A DNA stretch of 64,000 bases from Flavobacteriaceae bacterium. Its GTDB lineage: Bacteria > Bacteroidota > Bacteroidia > Flavobacteriales > Flavobacteriaceae. The first letter of the stretch is position 1, and each line of letters begins with the position of its first letter. Shown in pieces: positions 17,434 to 25,767 of the stretch. The translations under genes were made by a program, and so were the position numbers. The notes under the pieces are model-generated. The model was not told the origin of the DNA. It saw only the letters and a list, made by a program, of their open reading frames with translations, and did not search any database. The stretch spans positions 1-64,000 of the forward strand of contig JANSXF010000016.1 in the NCBI GenBank assembly GCA_024743095.1, given 5' to 3'.

Positions 17434-17982
17434 ATGAAAAAAACAAGCATAGCAATTGCACTGATTTTTGGGATAGTACTAATCCACTCTTGCCAAAAAA
17501 ATACTACTTTTTTGATTACGGAGACCAGTGTTGGTCCATTGACCCAAGATACTAAGGCAACCGATCTGGAAGCCACCTTCGCTAAAGACTCTGTAGTAGG
17601 GGACCAAGTTCAAATAGATTTGGGGGCCTCACCTAAAAAATTCGAAGTTTTTGAAAAAGGGGGCAAACATCTTTTGACACTTACCGTGAACACAGACAGT
17701 GTTCCGACCATAGAAAATATCAGAATCATGGATTCCCGGTATCAATCAGAAAAAGGAATTGGGCTAAAAAGCACGTTTAAAGATATCCAGAGCAAATATG
17801 ATATCAAGAAAATTGTGACTACCTTGAAAAGTATTGTGATTTTTCCAAAGGGAAGCAACCTCTACTTTACGATCGACAAGGAAGAACTGCCTGAAAATTT
17901 ACGGTTTTCAACCTCGGATATTGAAGCGGTGCAAATTCCGGACGATGCCAAAATCAAATATTTAATGGTGGGCTGGGAATAG
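17434..17982 (+). CDS. Lipoprotein of unknown function
   Basis: The 182-residue product has a lipoprotein signal (MKKTSIAIALIFGIVLIHSC) and a small beta-rich domain (FEVFEKGGKHLLTLTVNTD, IVIFPKGSNLYFTIDKEEL). I do not recognise a named domain. It starts 7 bp after the HerA-like gene, so it is probably in the same transcript, although a membrane-anchored periplasmic protein and a cytosolic ATPase have no obvious link. It converges with the HxlR gene. Confidence 0.75.
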   Translation: MKKTSIAIALIFGIVLIHSCQKNTTFLITETSVGPLTQDTKATDLEATFAKDSVVGDQVQIDLGASPKKFEVFEKGGKHLLTLTVNTDSVPTIENIRIMDSRYQSEKGIGLKSTFKDIQSKYDIKKIVTTLKSIVIFPKGSNLYFTIDKEELPENLRFSTSDIEAVQIPDDAKIKYLMVGWE

Positions 17983-17992
17983 CTTCCCAAGA

Positions 17993-18442
17993 CTACAACA
18001 ATCCGAATTTTTCACGATTGGCCAATACTTTTGGACTGTTGTCGTGCATCCATTCGGCCAAGTCCAGTAGTTTTTCCACGTAGGATTGTCCAAATTCGGT
18101 AAGACTGTACTCAACCCGGATGGGCACTTCGGGATATGCCTCCCGTTGAATGTAACCATCGGCTTCCAGTACTTTTAGGCGCTGGCTCAATACTTTGTTG
18201 GATATGCCATAGACATACTTCTTGAGCTTATTGAACCTGAGTACGGGAAAGTACCCCAGCCATAACAGTATCAAAACACTCCATTGGTCAGAAGCCACGG
18301 ACATTACATCTCGAACGGGGCATAGCTCGGGAGGATTCTTCAAATCAATGTGGCCGAACATTTTTTCCAATTTTTTTACGGTTCTAACCTTCTGATTTTC
18401 AGCAATAGTTTCCATGGATATACTTGGTTTTGGATTCGCCAC
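17993..18442 (-). CDS. HxlR (DUF24) family transcriptional regulator
   Basis: The 149-residue protein (or 140 from the internal Met at residue 10) is a winged helix-turn-helix of the HxlR type. The family signature is CPVRDVMSVASDQWSVLILLWLG, beginning with Cys41, the position that senses thiol-reactive compounds in YodB/HypR-like members. Recognition helix residues ISNKVLSQRLKVLEADGYIQRE and the wing YSLTEFGQSY follow. The gene is divergent from an alpha/beta hydrolase and two inverted repeats lie between them, suggesting control of itself and the hydrolase by electrophile or quinone stress. Confidence 0.9.
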   Translation of the reverse strand: MANPKPSISMETIAENQKVRTVKKLEKMFGHIDLKNPPELCPVRDVMSVASDQWSVLILLWLGYFPVLRFNKLKKYVYGISNKVLSQRLKVLEADGYIQREAYPEVPIRVEYSLTEFGQSYVEKLLDLAEWMHDNSPKVLANREKFGLL

Positions 18443-18468
18443 TTCTTTTCTTTTCTAAAAGGAATATG

Positions 18469-18479
18469 TACTTTTAGTA
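18469..18479. promoter_or_regulatory. Candidate HxlR operator, TACT-n3-AGTA
   Basis: A perfect inverted repeat TACT-TTT-AGTA sits between the divergent HxlR and hydrolase genes. It resembles known operators of YodB/HxlR-type regulators, which are built on TACT/AGTA half-sites. The TACTTTTA within it is also a 7-of-8 match to a -7 box for the hydrolase. Confidence 0.5.
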
Positions 18480-18494
18480 TCATATTAAGAGTAA

Positions 18495-18509
18495 GTTACA
18501 AAAAGTAAC
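18495..18509. promoter_or_regulatory. Second candidate HxlR operator, GTTAC-n5-GTAAC
   Basis: A perfect 5-5-5 inverted repeat (GTTAC-AAAAA-GTAAC) ends 3 bp before the hydrolase ATG. Binding here could block hydrolase translation start or transcription, and the regulator's own promoter. Confidence 0.5.
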
Positions 18510-18512
18510 CTC

Positions 18513-19352
18513 ATGAAAAAACTAATCAATAAAATAGTTCCCCGGGCCTACGGACAATATTTCAATGTGTACAGCCTTATAGCACCCAAAAAAGTGGCTG
18601 ACGACGCCTTCCATATATTTTGTACGGTGCGAAAAGGTAGAATCAAACCCGAACAGGCCGCCTACTTGGATGACTTTAAACTTACCGTTGAGGATGTTGC
18701 CGGACATAAAATACAATCGTACCGTTGGCCAGGGAATAAGGAAACGGTATTACTGGTACATGGCTGGGAGAGCAATACGTTTAGATGGCGCAACCTTATC
18801 AAAAAACTCAGGGAGGCCGATTTTAACATTATTGCCTTTGATGCGCCTTCACATGGCTATTCTTCTGGAAAACACCTGTATGTTCCACTTTATGAGGAAG
18901 TTGTGAACCACATGGTGATGAAGTACAACCCAAAGCACCTTATCGGCCACTCGGTTGGTGGCATGACCATCGTTTACAACCAATATAAGAACCCAAGTTC
19001 CCATGTAGAGAAAATGGTCACTATCGGCTCACCCTCAGAATTCCATGAAATCATGGAACATTTTCAGGACATTTTAAAGTTCAACAATAGGGTAATGAAA
19101 CACTTGGATGATTATGTCTTGAATCGTTTCGGGTTCAAAATTGATGAATTTTCTACATCCAAGTTCGCACAATCCATCAGTAAAAAAGGACTGCTATTCC
19201 ATGATAAGCACGACCTGATCACCCCGTACCATGCCTCTGTCGCGGTTAATAAAAGTTGGAAGGGGAGCCAATTGGTAAGCACCGAAGGGTTGGGGCATTC
19301 CATGCACCAAGACGATGTGAACAATCAAATTGTATCATTTTTGGAAGCTTGA
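18513..19352 (+). CDS. Alpha/beta hydrolase
   Basis: The 279-residue protein is an alpha/beta hydrolase: oxyanion-hole motif LLVHGWESNTFRW (about residues 79-91), FDAPSHGYS, the nucleophile elbow IGHSVGG (Ser at about residue 149), acid DKHDLITP and a C-terminal histidine in GLGHSMHQDD. No signal peptide is present. It starts just after candidate HxlR sites, and hydrolases or reductases next to HxlR genes often act in detoxification. The substrate is unknown. Confidence 0.88.
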   Translation: MKKLINKIVPRAYGQYFNVYSLIAPKKVADDAFHIFCTVRKGRIKPEQAAYLDDFKLTVEDVAGHKIQSYRWPGNKETVLLVHGWESNTFRWRNLIKKLREADFNIIAFDAPSHGYSSGKHLYVPLYEEVVNHMVMKYNPKHLIGHSVGGMTIVYNQYKNPSSHVEKMVTIGSPSEFHEIMEHFQDILKFNNRVMKHLDDYVLNRFGFKIDEFSTSKFAQSISKKGLLFHDKHDLITPYHASVAVNKSWKGSQLVSTEGLGHSMHQDDVNNQIVSFLEA

Positions 19353-19385
19353 TAAAGTTGTTCTATTTTTCAGAAAAAATACACC

Positions 19386-19808
19386 ATGCAAAAAATAACT
19401 CCCTTTCATGTTGCCGTACCGGTTCACAACCTTGAAGAATGCCGGATATTTTACCGTGAAGTCCTTGGTTGCAAAGAAGGTAGAAGTGCCGAGCAATGGG
19501 TCGATTTCGATTTTTTCGGACATCAATTTGTGATTCATTACAAGCCAAAATCAGAAGAAGACGCACACACCAATCCTGTTGATGGTAAAAATGTGCCTGT
19601 TCCCCATTACGGAGTGGTTTTGCCTTGGGATACCTTCCAAACATTTTCCCAGGAACTCATTGAAAAGGGAATTGATTTTGTAATTGAACCTTACATCCGT
19701 TTTAAGGGTGAACCCGGGGAACAAGCTACGATGTTCTTTTTGGACCCGGCAGGAAACGCCCTGGAATTCAAAGCTTTTAAGGATATGGAACAGTTGTTCG
19801 CCAAATAG
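19386..19808 (+). CDS. VOC (glyoxalase/bleomycin resistance) family protein
   Basis: The 140-residue protein begins [25 protein letters not shown], the first beta-alpha-beta module with a metal-binding histidine (His8). The second module contains [14 protein letters not shown] with another histidine, and [15 protein letters not shown] with the metal glutamate. One double module makes half a typical dimeric glyoxalase-like enzyme. It follows the hydrolase by 33 bp and could be co-transcribed under the same HxlR control. It converges with the DUF2306 gene, with 1 bp between stops. The reaction cannot be named. Confidence 0.85.
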   Translation: MQKITPFHVAVPVHNLEECRIFYREVLGCKEGRSAEQWVDFDFFGHQFVIHYKPKSEEDAHTNPVDGKNVPVPHYGVVLPWDTFQTFSQELIEKGIDFVIEPYIRFKGEPGEQATMFFLDPAGNALEFKAFKDMEQLFAK

Positions 19809-19809
19809 G

Positions 19810-20436
19810 TTACGCAAGGTTCAAACCTTTTTTGCGTACCCATAGCATGGCAAAAACCATATTGGGAACCCAACAAAGCCAAGCCACTATTTTATAGGCC
19901 AATAAAAATTCACCAAAAACAATGGTGAGCAAAGGCAGCCATATACGCAAAGTCACCGCTGCAAAACAAGCCGCATAGCTGTAAATCATCATACCTTGAT
20001 GAAGTGAAAGGTCCTTCTTTTTGATGGCAATATATGCCTTTGTCGTGGTAAAGACCCAAACAACCCCAAGACTCATAAAACCAATGGAGGGAACGATACC
20101 ACCTGTGGCAAAAAATCCAAGATAAATTCCGCACAATCCACTGATCAAAGCAGAGACCACATAGATTTTTCCAAGATTGCGATGCAACTGCAAGCGCTTG
20201 GCCCGCAACCTTTTCAAGAACTGGGACCATCCCACCAAAAGCGCTATTCCACCAAAACTAATGTGGCCGTAAAACGTCGTCTTCCAAACGCTATTGGCGC
20301 GTAAATCCGGTGATTTGCTCAACAATACACCAAAATCATCAGAAGCCAATAAATAGGCCAAAGGATACAAACCTATCCCTATGGCCAGAAAGATGAATAC
20401 CACCCAAGCTACCTTGTTTCTTGCTGTTTGAGCCAT
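19810..20436 (-). CDS. DUF2306 membrane protein
   Basis: The 208-residue product has six probable membrane helices (for example residues 9-29, 53-70, 90-108, 115-132). It carries histidines in the family positions: YGHISFGGIAL, LQLHRNLGKIYV and LSLHQGMM. The conserved histidines suggest haem or metal binding, but no function is established for the family. It converges with the VOC gene. Confidence 0.8.
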   Translation of the reverse strand: MAQTARNKVAWVVFIFLAIGIGLYPLAYLLASDDFGVLLSKSPDLRANSVWKTTFYGHISFGGIALLVGWSQFLKRLRAKRLQLHRNLGKIYVVSALISGLCGIYLGFFATGGIVPSIGFMSLGVVWVFTTTKAYIAIKKKDLSLHQGMMIYSYAACFAAVTLRIWLPLLTIVFGEFLLAYKIVAWLCWVPNMVFAMLWVRKKGLNLA

Positions 20437-20556
20437 AATGCCTTGTTTAGCAATAGGTAAGTTATCGATATTTTGATGACAAAAACAAGAATTTGAAGGG
20501 CAATTCGTTATAAGTGTACCAAATAGGCTACCAAGCCGTACCCAAATCCTATTACT

Positions 20557-20703
20557 ATGAAGACAATTTTACTATTGGTGACCCTTGTTTTTTCAGCTAT
20601 GGCCGTATCCAGCTGCACCAACGACGAAGGTGAAACGGAATTTGAACACCTCAATCCTGATGAGGAGCAACAAATGGCATTAGAAACAGAGCAGAAAAAC
20701 TAA
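20557..20703 (+). CDS. Small lipoprotein, 48 residues
   Basis: ATG at 20557 opens a 48-codon frame ending TAA at 20701-20703. The product starts MKTILLLVTLVFSAMAVSSC, a complete lipoprotein signal with lipobox Cys20. A short acidic tail (TNDEGETEFEHLNPDEEQQ) follows and carries no recognisable domain. The clean signal, sensible codons and the position 1 bp from the convergent folD stop favour a real gene. Short lipoproteins of this type are common in Bacteroidota and usually uncharacterised. Confidence 0.65.
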   Translation: MKTILLLVTLVFSAMAVSSCTNDEGETEFEHLNPDEEQQMALETEQKN

Positions 20704-20704
20704 G

Positions 20705-21583
20705 CTAGTTATTATGGCGTTCTCTTGCCAATAAGGTATTCTTGAGCAACATTGCTATCGTCATTGGCCCTACTCCGCCAGGCACAGGTGTGATAAAGGA
20801 AGCTTTTTTGCTGACATTATCGAAATCAACGTCACCTGTGATGTAGTATCCTTTTTCTTTGGTATCATCGGCGACTCGGGTGATTCCCACGTCTATAATG
20901 ACCACACCCTCCTTGACCATATCCGCTTTTAAAAACCTTGGAACCCCCAAGGCAGATATCACGATATCAGCTTGAAGTGTCAATTCTTTTAAGTTCTGGG
21001 TTCTACTGTGCGCCAGAGTCACTGTGGAGTTTCCGGGTTTCCCTTTTTGACTCATCAAGATACTAATAGGTCGGCCCACGATGTGGCTTCTCCCGATTAC
21101 AACGGTGTGTTTTCCTTCGGTGTCCACGTTATACCTTTTCAACAACTCCATAATTCCAAATGGGGTTGCCGAGATAAAGGTTTCCATATCAAGGGCCATT
21201 TTTCCAAAATTGGTCGGGTGGAATCCATCCACATCCTTATCTGGGTCAACGGCCATTAGGACTTTTTCTTCATCAATATGTTTGGGCAAGGGAAGCTGAA
21301 CAATATATCCATCGATTGCCGGGTCGTTGTTCAATTGGTGTACTTGCTTTAGCAAATCCTCTTCGGTAGTTTCTTCAGGAAGATGAATCAAGGTGGATTC
21401 GAAACCTATTTTTTTGCAGGAACGCACCTTACTTCCCACATAGGTAAGACTGGCACCATCGTTGCCCACCAAAACAGCGGCCAAATGAGGGACTTTTTCT
21501 CCCCGTTCTTTCATTTGGGCCACCTCAACGGTGATCTCTTCTTTAATTTGGTTCGATATTTTTTTTCCGTCAAGGATTTCCAT
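20705..21583 (-). CDS. folD: Bifunctional methylenetetrahydrofolate dehydrogenase / methenyltetrahydrofolate cyclohydrolase
   Basis: The 292-residue protein is full length for FolD, which interconverts 5,10-methylene-, 5,10-methenyl- and 10-formyl-tetrahydrofolate using NADP+. Visible are the active-site YVGSK lysine (about residue 54), the substrate-loop [15 protein letters not shown], the Rossmann segment [12 protein letters not shown] and the C-terminal [16 protein letters not shown] signature. It lies 39 bp downstream of ffh on the same strand and is probably co-transcribed with it. Confidence 0.96.
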   Translation of the reverse strand: MEILDGKKISNQIKEEITVEVAQMKERGEKVPHLAAVLVGNDGASLTYVGSKVRSCKKIGFESTLIHLPEETTEEDLLKQVHQLNNDPAIDGYIVQLPLPKHIDEEKVLMAVDPDKDVDGFHPTNFGKMALDMETFISATPFGIMELLKRYNVDTEGKHTVVIGRSHIVGRPISILMSQKGKPGNSTVTLAHSRTQNLKELTLQADIVISALGVPRFLKADMVKEGVVIIDVGITRVADDTKEKGYYITGDVDFDNVSKKASFITPVPGGVGPMTIAMLLKNTLLARERHNN

Positions 21584-21622
21584 GGGTTGTGTTGGTATTT
21601 GGTTCTGGCCTTTTGAATAAAG

Positions 21623-22951
21623 TTATCTCATGTTCTGCATCATCTGCATCATCTTCTTGCCTCCGCCACCTTGCATCATCTTCATCATCTTGCTCATTTG
21701 GTCGAATTGCTTTAGCAACTGGTTCACTTCTTGAATAGAAGTTCCGCTACCTGCGGCAATTCTTTTTTTTCGGCTGGCATTCAACATAGCTGGTGTAGAT
21801 CGTTCTTCCGGGGTCATGGAATGGATAATGGCCTCTATGTGCTTGAAGGCATCATCGTCAATATCCAACCCCTTCAATGCCTTTCCTGCGCCTGGAATCA
21901 TTCCCATGAGGTCCTTCATGTTCCCCATTTTCTTGATTTGCTGTATTTGGCTCAAGAAGTCATCGAACCCGAACTTGTTCTTGGCAATTTTCTTTTGAAT
22001 CTTACGCGCCTGCTCTTCATCGAACTGTTCTTGGGCACGCTCCACCAAGGACACCACGTCACCCATTCCCAAAATACGGTCGGCCATACGGGATGGATGG
22101 AATACATCAATGGCCTCCATTTTTTCCCCTGTACCGATAAATTTAATGGGCTTGTCCACTACGGATTTAATGGAAATCGCAGCACCACCTCGGGTATCAC
22201 CATCGAGTTTGGTAAGGATTACACCATCAAAATTAAGGACATCGTTAAACGCTTTGGCAGTGTTCACGGCATCCTGACCCGTCATGGAATCCACCACGAA
22301 CAAGGTTTCCTGTGGCTCAATGGCTTTGTGGATGTTGGAGATTTCATCCATCATCTGCTCATCCACGGCCAAACGACCGGCGGTATCAATGATCACCACA
22401 TTGCATCCCGCACTTTTGGCATGGGCTATACCTGCCTTGGCAATGGCAACTGGGTCGTTGTTCTCCCGATCGGAATATACCTCTACCCCTATTTGGTCTC
22501 CCACTACATGCAACTGATCTATCGCCGCAGGACGGTATACATCACAGGCTACCAAAAGTGGTTTCTTTGTTTTTTTGTTTTTGAGGTAATTGGCCAATTT
22601 ACCGGAAAAGGTGGTTTTACCCGAACCTTGAAGACCGGACATTAGGACAACCGAAGGATTACCGGATAAATCGATTTCCTCTGCATCGCCGCCCATGAGT
22701 TCGGTGAGCTCATCCTTTACCAACTTCACCATGAGTTGGCCAGGCTGAAGGGTGGTCAAAACGTTTTGACCCAGTGCCTTTTCCTTTACCGTATTGGTAA
22801 ATTCCTTGGCTATTTTAAAGTTAACATCGGCATCCAACAAAGCTCTTCGAACTTCCTTAAGGGTCTCCGCAACATTGATTTCCGTAATCTGACCATGTCC
22901 TTTTAGGACGTGGAATGCTTTATCTAGCTTTTCACTTAAATTATCGAACAT
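21623..22951 (-). CDS. ffh: Signal recognition particle protein Ffh (SRP54)
   Basis: The 442-residue GTPase recognises signal sequences on the ribosome and hands them to FtsY. The N domain (1-85) is followed by the G domain with GLQGSGKTTFSGKLA (P loop, about residue 108), DVYRPAA, DTAGRLAVDE and TKLDGDTRGGAA. The M domain (from about residue 300) is methionine-rich and ends GGGGKKMMQMMQNMR, with the RNA-binding SGTSIQEVNQLLKQF helix present. A TAAATTTG box at 22982-22975 is a likely -7 element. The SRP RNA gene is not in the window. Confidence 0.97.
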   Translation of the reverse strand: MFDNLSEKLDKAFHVLKGHGQITEINVAETLKEVRRALLDADVNFKIAKEFTNTVKEKALGQNVLTTLQPGQLMVKLVKDELTELMGGDAEEIDLSGNPSVVLMSGLQGSGKTTFSGKLANYLKNKKTKKPLLVACDVYRPAAIDQLHVVGDQIGVEVYSDRENNDPVAIAKAGIAHAKSAGCNVVIIDTAGRLAVDEQMMDEISNIHKAIEPQETLFVVDSMTGQDAVNTAKAFNDVLNFDGVILTKLDGDTRGGAAISIKSVVDKPIKFIGTGEKMEAIDVFHPSRMADRILGMGDVVSLVERAQEQFDEEQARKIQKKIAKNKFGFDDFLSQIQQIKKMGNMKDLMGMIPGAGKALKGLDIDDDAFKHIEAIIHSMTPEERSTPAMLNASRKKRIAAGSGTSIQEVNQLLKQFDQMSKMMKMMQGGGGKKMMQMMQNMR

Positions 22952-22974
22952 ATGTTCTTTGTTTTAAAGAGGGA

Positions 22975-22982
22975 CAAATTTA
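22975..22982 (-). promoter_or_regulatory. Candidate -7 box of ffh
   Basis: TAAATTTG on the minus strand fits TAnnTTTG exactly and lies 24 bp upstream of the ffh ATG, just after the terminator of the previous gene. No TTG is found at the expected -33 distance. Confidence 0.4.
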
Positions 22983-22990
22983 GTAATAAT

Positions 22991-23028
22991 ATAAAAGAAA
23001 AAGGACGGCTTTGGGGTAGGCCGTCCTT
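22991..23028 (-). terminator. Intrinsic terminator after the repeat-modular lipoprotein gene
   Basis: A 9-bp perfect stem (AAGGACGGC at 23001-23009 with GCCGTCCTT at 23020-23028) is followed on the minus strand by a T-rich tract (23000-22991). It lies 98 bp after the stop of the 23126-24163 gene. The other strand also has CTTTT after the stem, but nothing upstream needs it. Confidence 0.85.
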
Positions 23029-23125
23029 CTTTTGGAAAAAGAATGGGGAAAATTTTTATTTCTTAGTGAAGAATTGACCAATCAAAGCTTCGAAAACTTT
23101 TCAATTCAGAATTAATCATTGTGAT

Positions 23126-24163
23126 CTATATATCGCATCTTCTTTCGAGTAGAATTTTATTGCCATCGTCTTTGTACAACTTTATAAGTTCTTCCTCAAG
23201 TTTATACACCTGCCATTCTGATGAAAAGTCGGTAAAATTTTCAAATTCTAGACTTAAGTTCACTGCTCCATTTGACATACTTGTATTCCAGGCCCCTGTT
23301 ATCTCATTTGCCGTAAATGTGGAAAAAACAACAGAACCATCTTCTCTAAATACCATTAAATGTTCAAGGTATTGTTCACTGTTGTCCATTTGGTTACGGA
23401 TTACCTGCTTTACCTGTAATGGACAGGCCATTAAATATTCGTCCAGCTCGGCTTCGGAGAAAGCGTCATCCCCATCACATTGATTTTTTTCCAATTCCAA
23501 AGTTGCGATCAAATCGGCATTGTTTTCAATGACAACTTCAGTACCGTCATGTTTTGTTAGTGTAATGGGGTACTGGAAACTGACCAATCGATTGTCTTCC
23601 AACTCCGAAAATACACGGTACATATCGGAATCGGTTTCAACTTGGATTTCGGAACCCTGTTGTGCATCAATCACAAAGGTGAACAAGGTTATGGGATATA
23701 CGAAATCAACACACTCGATATCATCATCCCCGCCGCCTTCAATGCACTCACGGGCCCTCACCACAAGTTCTCCCTTATTTTCAATGGTGATTTGGCTATA
23801 ATCCACAAATGTTATTGTGATGGGAAAAACTATTTCTAGGATATTATTTCCCTCAATGGTAGCGTCAAAAACATTTTCGATTTTTTCTAGATCACTTTTG
23901 GAATTGATGTTGATTTCAACCCCATTTGCATTTACGGTATATGGAAACTGAATGGCAAAACAACTGGCTCCGTCCACGATATTGTCGAAAGAACCATCTT
24001 GGGAGGAGGTTTGCTTTATCAAACCGGCAATGTCAGATTTGGCTGCAATGGTTTGTTCTTGGTCGTTGCCCTCTACATCTTCATATTCTTCTTGACAGGA
24101 ATACAACCCAATAACAGACACCATGAGCACAACACGCACCACATTGTCAATCAGCTTCTTCAT
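23126..24163 (-). CDS. Repeat-modular lipoprotein of unknown function, beside a FecI/FecR/TonB locus
   Basis: The 345-residue product has a lipoprotein signal (lipobox YSC, Cys23). Residues 68-229 consist of two tandem modules of about 75 residues, each starting and ending near a cysteine (Cys68-Cys140 and Cys151-Cys229). Each holds two half-repeats of the form F.(F/Y)P(I/Y)T followed by a short hairpin and an acidic helix (72, 112, 155 and 198 mark the FP/YP positions). The C-terminal third (about 280-345) looks like a small beta barrel (TGAWNTSMSNGAVNLSLEF...SEWQVYKL...LERRCDI). It is divergent from an ECF sigma factor, and a shared palindromic -7 box lies between. I infer a surface or periplasmic partner, or cargo, of the TonB receptor; no named function. 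Confidence 0.75.
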   Translation of the reverse strand: MKKLIDNVVRVVLMVSVIGLYSCQEEYEDVEGNDQEQTIAAKSDIAGLIKQTSSQDGSFDNIVDGASCFAIQFPYTVNANGVEININSKSDLEKIENVFDATIEGNNILEIVFPITITFVDYSQITIENKGELVVRARECIEGGGDDDIECVDFVYPITLFTFVIDAQQGSEIQVETDSDMYRVFSELEDNRLVSFQYPITLTKHDGTEVVIENNADLIATLELEKNQCDGDDAFSEAELDEYLMACPLQVKQVIRNQMDNSEQYLEHLMVFREDGSVVFSTFTANEITGAWNTSMSNGAVNLSLEFENFTDFSSEWQVYKLEEELIKLYKDDGNKILLERRCDI

Positions 24164-24241
24164 AACTATTGATTTTTGGGGTTATTCTTTACCCACTAAA
24201 CAATTCTCAAAAAAAAAACCCTACTTTTCCTTAATATTTTT

Positions 24242-24253
24242 CAAATATATTTG
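24242..24253. promoter_or_regulatory. Palindromic divergent -7 box CAAATATATTTG
   Basis: The 12-bp palindrome contains TATATTTG on both strands (24246-24253 plus, 24249-24242 minus), exact matches to TAnnTTTG. It lies 23 bp before the sigma-factor ATG and 78 bp before the lipoprotein ATG, so the two directions may compete for polymerase. No clear TTG is present at -33 on either side. Confidence 0.5.
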
Positions 24254-24276
24254 ATTCCCTAATCAAACCATCTTCC

Positions 24277-24777
24277 ATGAGCAACGTTTGTGAAGAGCAA
24301 ATTTTCAGTAAAGTTTTCAAGGCCCACTCCAAAACGGTCTTTAACTATATATTCTATAAGTTCGGCAATGAGGAAAAAGCTAACGATGCCGTACAAGAAG
24401 CATTTGTAAAGTTATGGCAGAACTGTGCAAAAGTGAGCCCGGAGAAAGCAAAATCCTATGTTTACACAGTAGCCAACAACCTTTATTTAAATGTGATAAA
24501 GGCTGAAAAGGTAAGGTTAAAACATGCCGACAGTCTTGTAAAGGATAGAACCAACGAATCTCCAGAATTTTTAATGGAGGAACAAGAATACAAGGAAAAA
24601 TTGGACAATGCGCTTAACGCCCTACCCGAAAATCAGCGAACCACATTTTTACTTAACCGAATCGATGGTAAAAAGTATGCAGAAATTGCAGAAATGGAAG
24701 AGGTGAGCGTAAAGGCCATTGAAAAACGAATGCATTTGGCCCTCAAAAGTTTACGGGAACATATTGATGGTATTTAG
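24277..24777 (+). CDS. ECF RNA polymerase sigma factor (FecI-like)
   Basis: The 166-residue protein has region 2 (FSKVFKAHSKTVFNYIFYKFG...NDAVQEAFVKLWQN, residues about 9-52) and region 4 (ALPENQRTTFLLNRIDGKKYAEIAEMEEVSVKAIEKRM, about 109-155), without region 3. It is followed by a FecR anti-sigma gene and a TonB receptor with an STN domain, the standard order of a trans-envelope signalling cascade. Its targets are probably this operon and the divergent lipoprotein gene. Confidence 0.93.
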   Translation: MSNVCEEQIFSKVFKAHSKTVFNYIFYKFGNEEKANDAVQEAFVKLWQNCAKVSPEKAKSYVYTVANNLYLNVIKAEKVRLKHADSLVKDRTNESPEFLMEEQEYKEKLDNALNALPENQRTTFLLNRIDGKKYAEIAEMEEVSVKAIEKRMHLALKSLREHIDGI

Positions 24778-24852
24778 CTATAGAATTTATTTTGAATTTT
24801 AAGTAGGGTATCTTAACAACTAGTTGTTTGTATAACGTAAAGCATAGAACCC

Positions 24853-25767
24853 ATGCAAGAAAATTATTTGGCAAAATGGCTGAGCGGAGAGCTTTCAGAA
24901 GATGAGCTTCGGGAATTTAAAGGTTCCCAAGAGTATGCTTCGTACCAAAAGCTAAAGGATGTTTCTAGTAGGTTGGCAGCTCCTGAATTTGATGCCGACC
25001 AAGCATTGCAACGCCTAAAAGAGGAGTACATCGACAATGCGCCAAAGGTAATTTCCTTGAACCCGTTCAAGAAATTCCTTAGGGTCGCTGCGCTCATTGC
25101 GGTTCTGCTTACCGGCTCATACTTCTACATAAACACTTTGGACGAAAATGTAACCACAGAATTTGCAGAACGCTCGGAAGTTGTGCTTCCCGATGATTCC
25201 AAAATATTCCTGAATGCCGGTTCCCAGGTATCTTACAGCGAGAAAAGTTGGGATAAAAAGCGGGATATCAAATTAAAGGGCGAGGCCTTCTTTAAAGTGG
25301 CCAAAGGGAAGGAATTCACCGTTTCCACCGACCATGGAACAGTTAGGGTATTGGGAACACAGTTCAATGTGGAAAACAGAAAAGGCTTTTTTGAAGTAAC
25401 CTGCTACCAAGGATTGGTAAGCGTTACCCATAACAATAAAGAATTAAAACTGCCCGCAGGAAATTCATTCCTCGTAATCGATGGAAAAGTTATGAATACA
25501 GGAACACCTAATGGTTCTTTTCCCTCTTGGATGAACAACGAAAGTAGTTTTAAAAGTATTCCCCTTACCTATGTTTTTGCCGAGCTGGAAAGACAGTTCA
25601 ATATCCAAGTCAGCACAAAAAACATTGACACAAACCTCTTATTTACAGGGTCGTTTAACAACACAGACCTAAAAATGGCGTTAAAAAGTATAAGTACCCC
25701 CTCCAAAGCACGTTTTAAAATAGACGGAGACAACGTACTTTTTTATGCTGAGAACACACAACAGTAA
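24853..25767 (+). CDS. FecR family anti-sigma factor
   Basis: The 304-residue inner-membrane protein has a cytoplasmic N-terminal sigma-binding part (1-72), one membrane helix (about residues 74-93, FLRVAALIAVLLTGSYFYI), a FecR beta domain (about 100-195; RSEVVLPDDSKIFLNAGSQVSY, GEAFFKVAKGKEFTV, RVLGTQFNV) and a C-terminal DUF4974/STN-like domain (about 235-300, IPLTYVFAELERQFNIQV). It would hold the sigma factor until the receptor's STN domain signals through it. Its last 23 bases overlap the receptor start. Confidence 0.93.
   Translation: MQENYLAKWLSGELSEDELREFKGSQEYASYQKLKDVSSRLAAPEFDADQALQRLKEEYIDNAPKVISLNPFKKFLRVAALIAVLLTGSYFYINTLDENVTTEFAERSEVVLPDDSKIFLNAGSQVSYSEKSWDKKRDIKLKGEAFFKVAKGKEFTVSTDHGTVRVLGTQFNVENRKGFFEVTCYQGLVSVTHNNKELKLPAGNSFLVIDGKVMNTGTPNGSFPSWMNNESSFKSIPLTYVFAELERQFNIQVSTKNIDTNLLFTGSFNNTDLKMALKSISTPSKARFKIDGDNVLFYAENTQQ

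Noticed and set aside
15918-17982. HerA-like ATPase as part of a defence system
   Set aside because: No nuclease, NurA or other defence gene adjoins it, and the DUF853 family is a widespread housekeeping-type protein.
21731-22645. 304-residue plus-strand frame opposite ffh
   Set aside because: It lies wholly antisense to an intact ffh, has no recognisable domain, and its composition reflects the complement of ffh codons.
23040-23110. Possible gene remnant reading FEALIGQFFTKK on the minus strand
   Set aside because: Only about 13 codons after an in-frame stop; too short to separate from chance.
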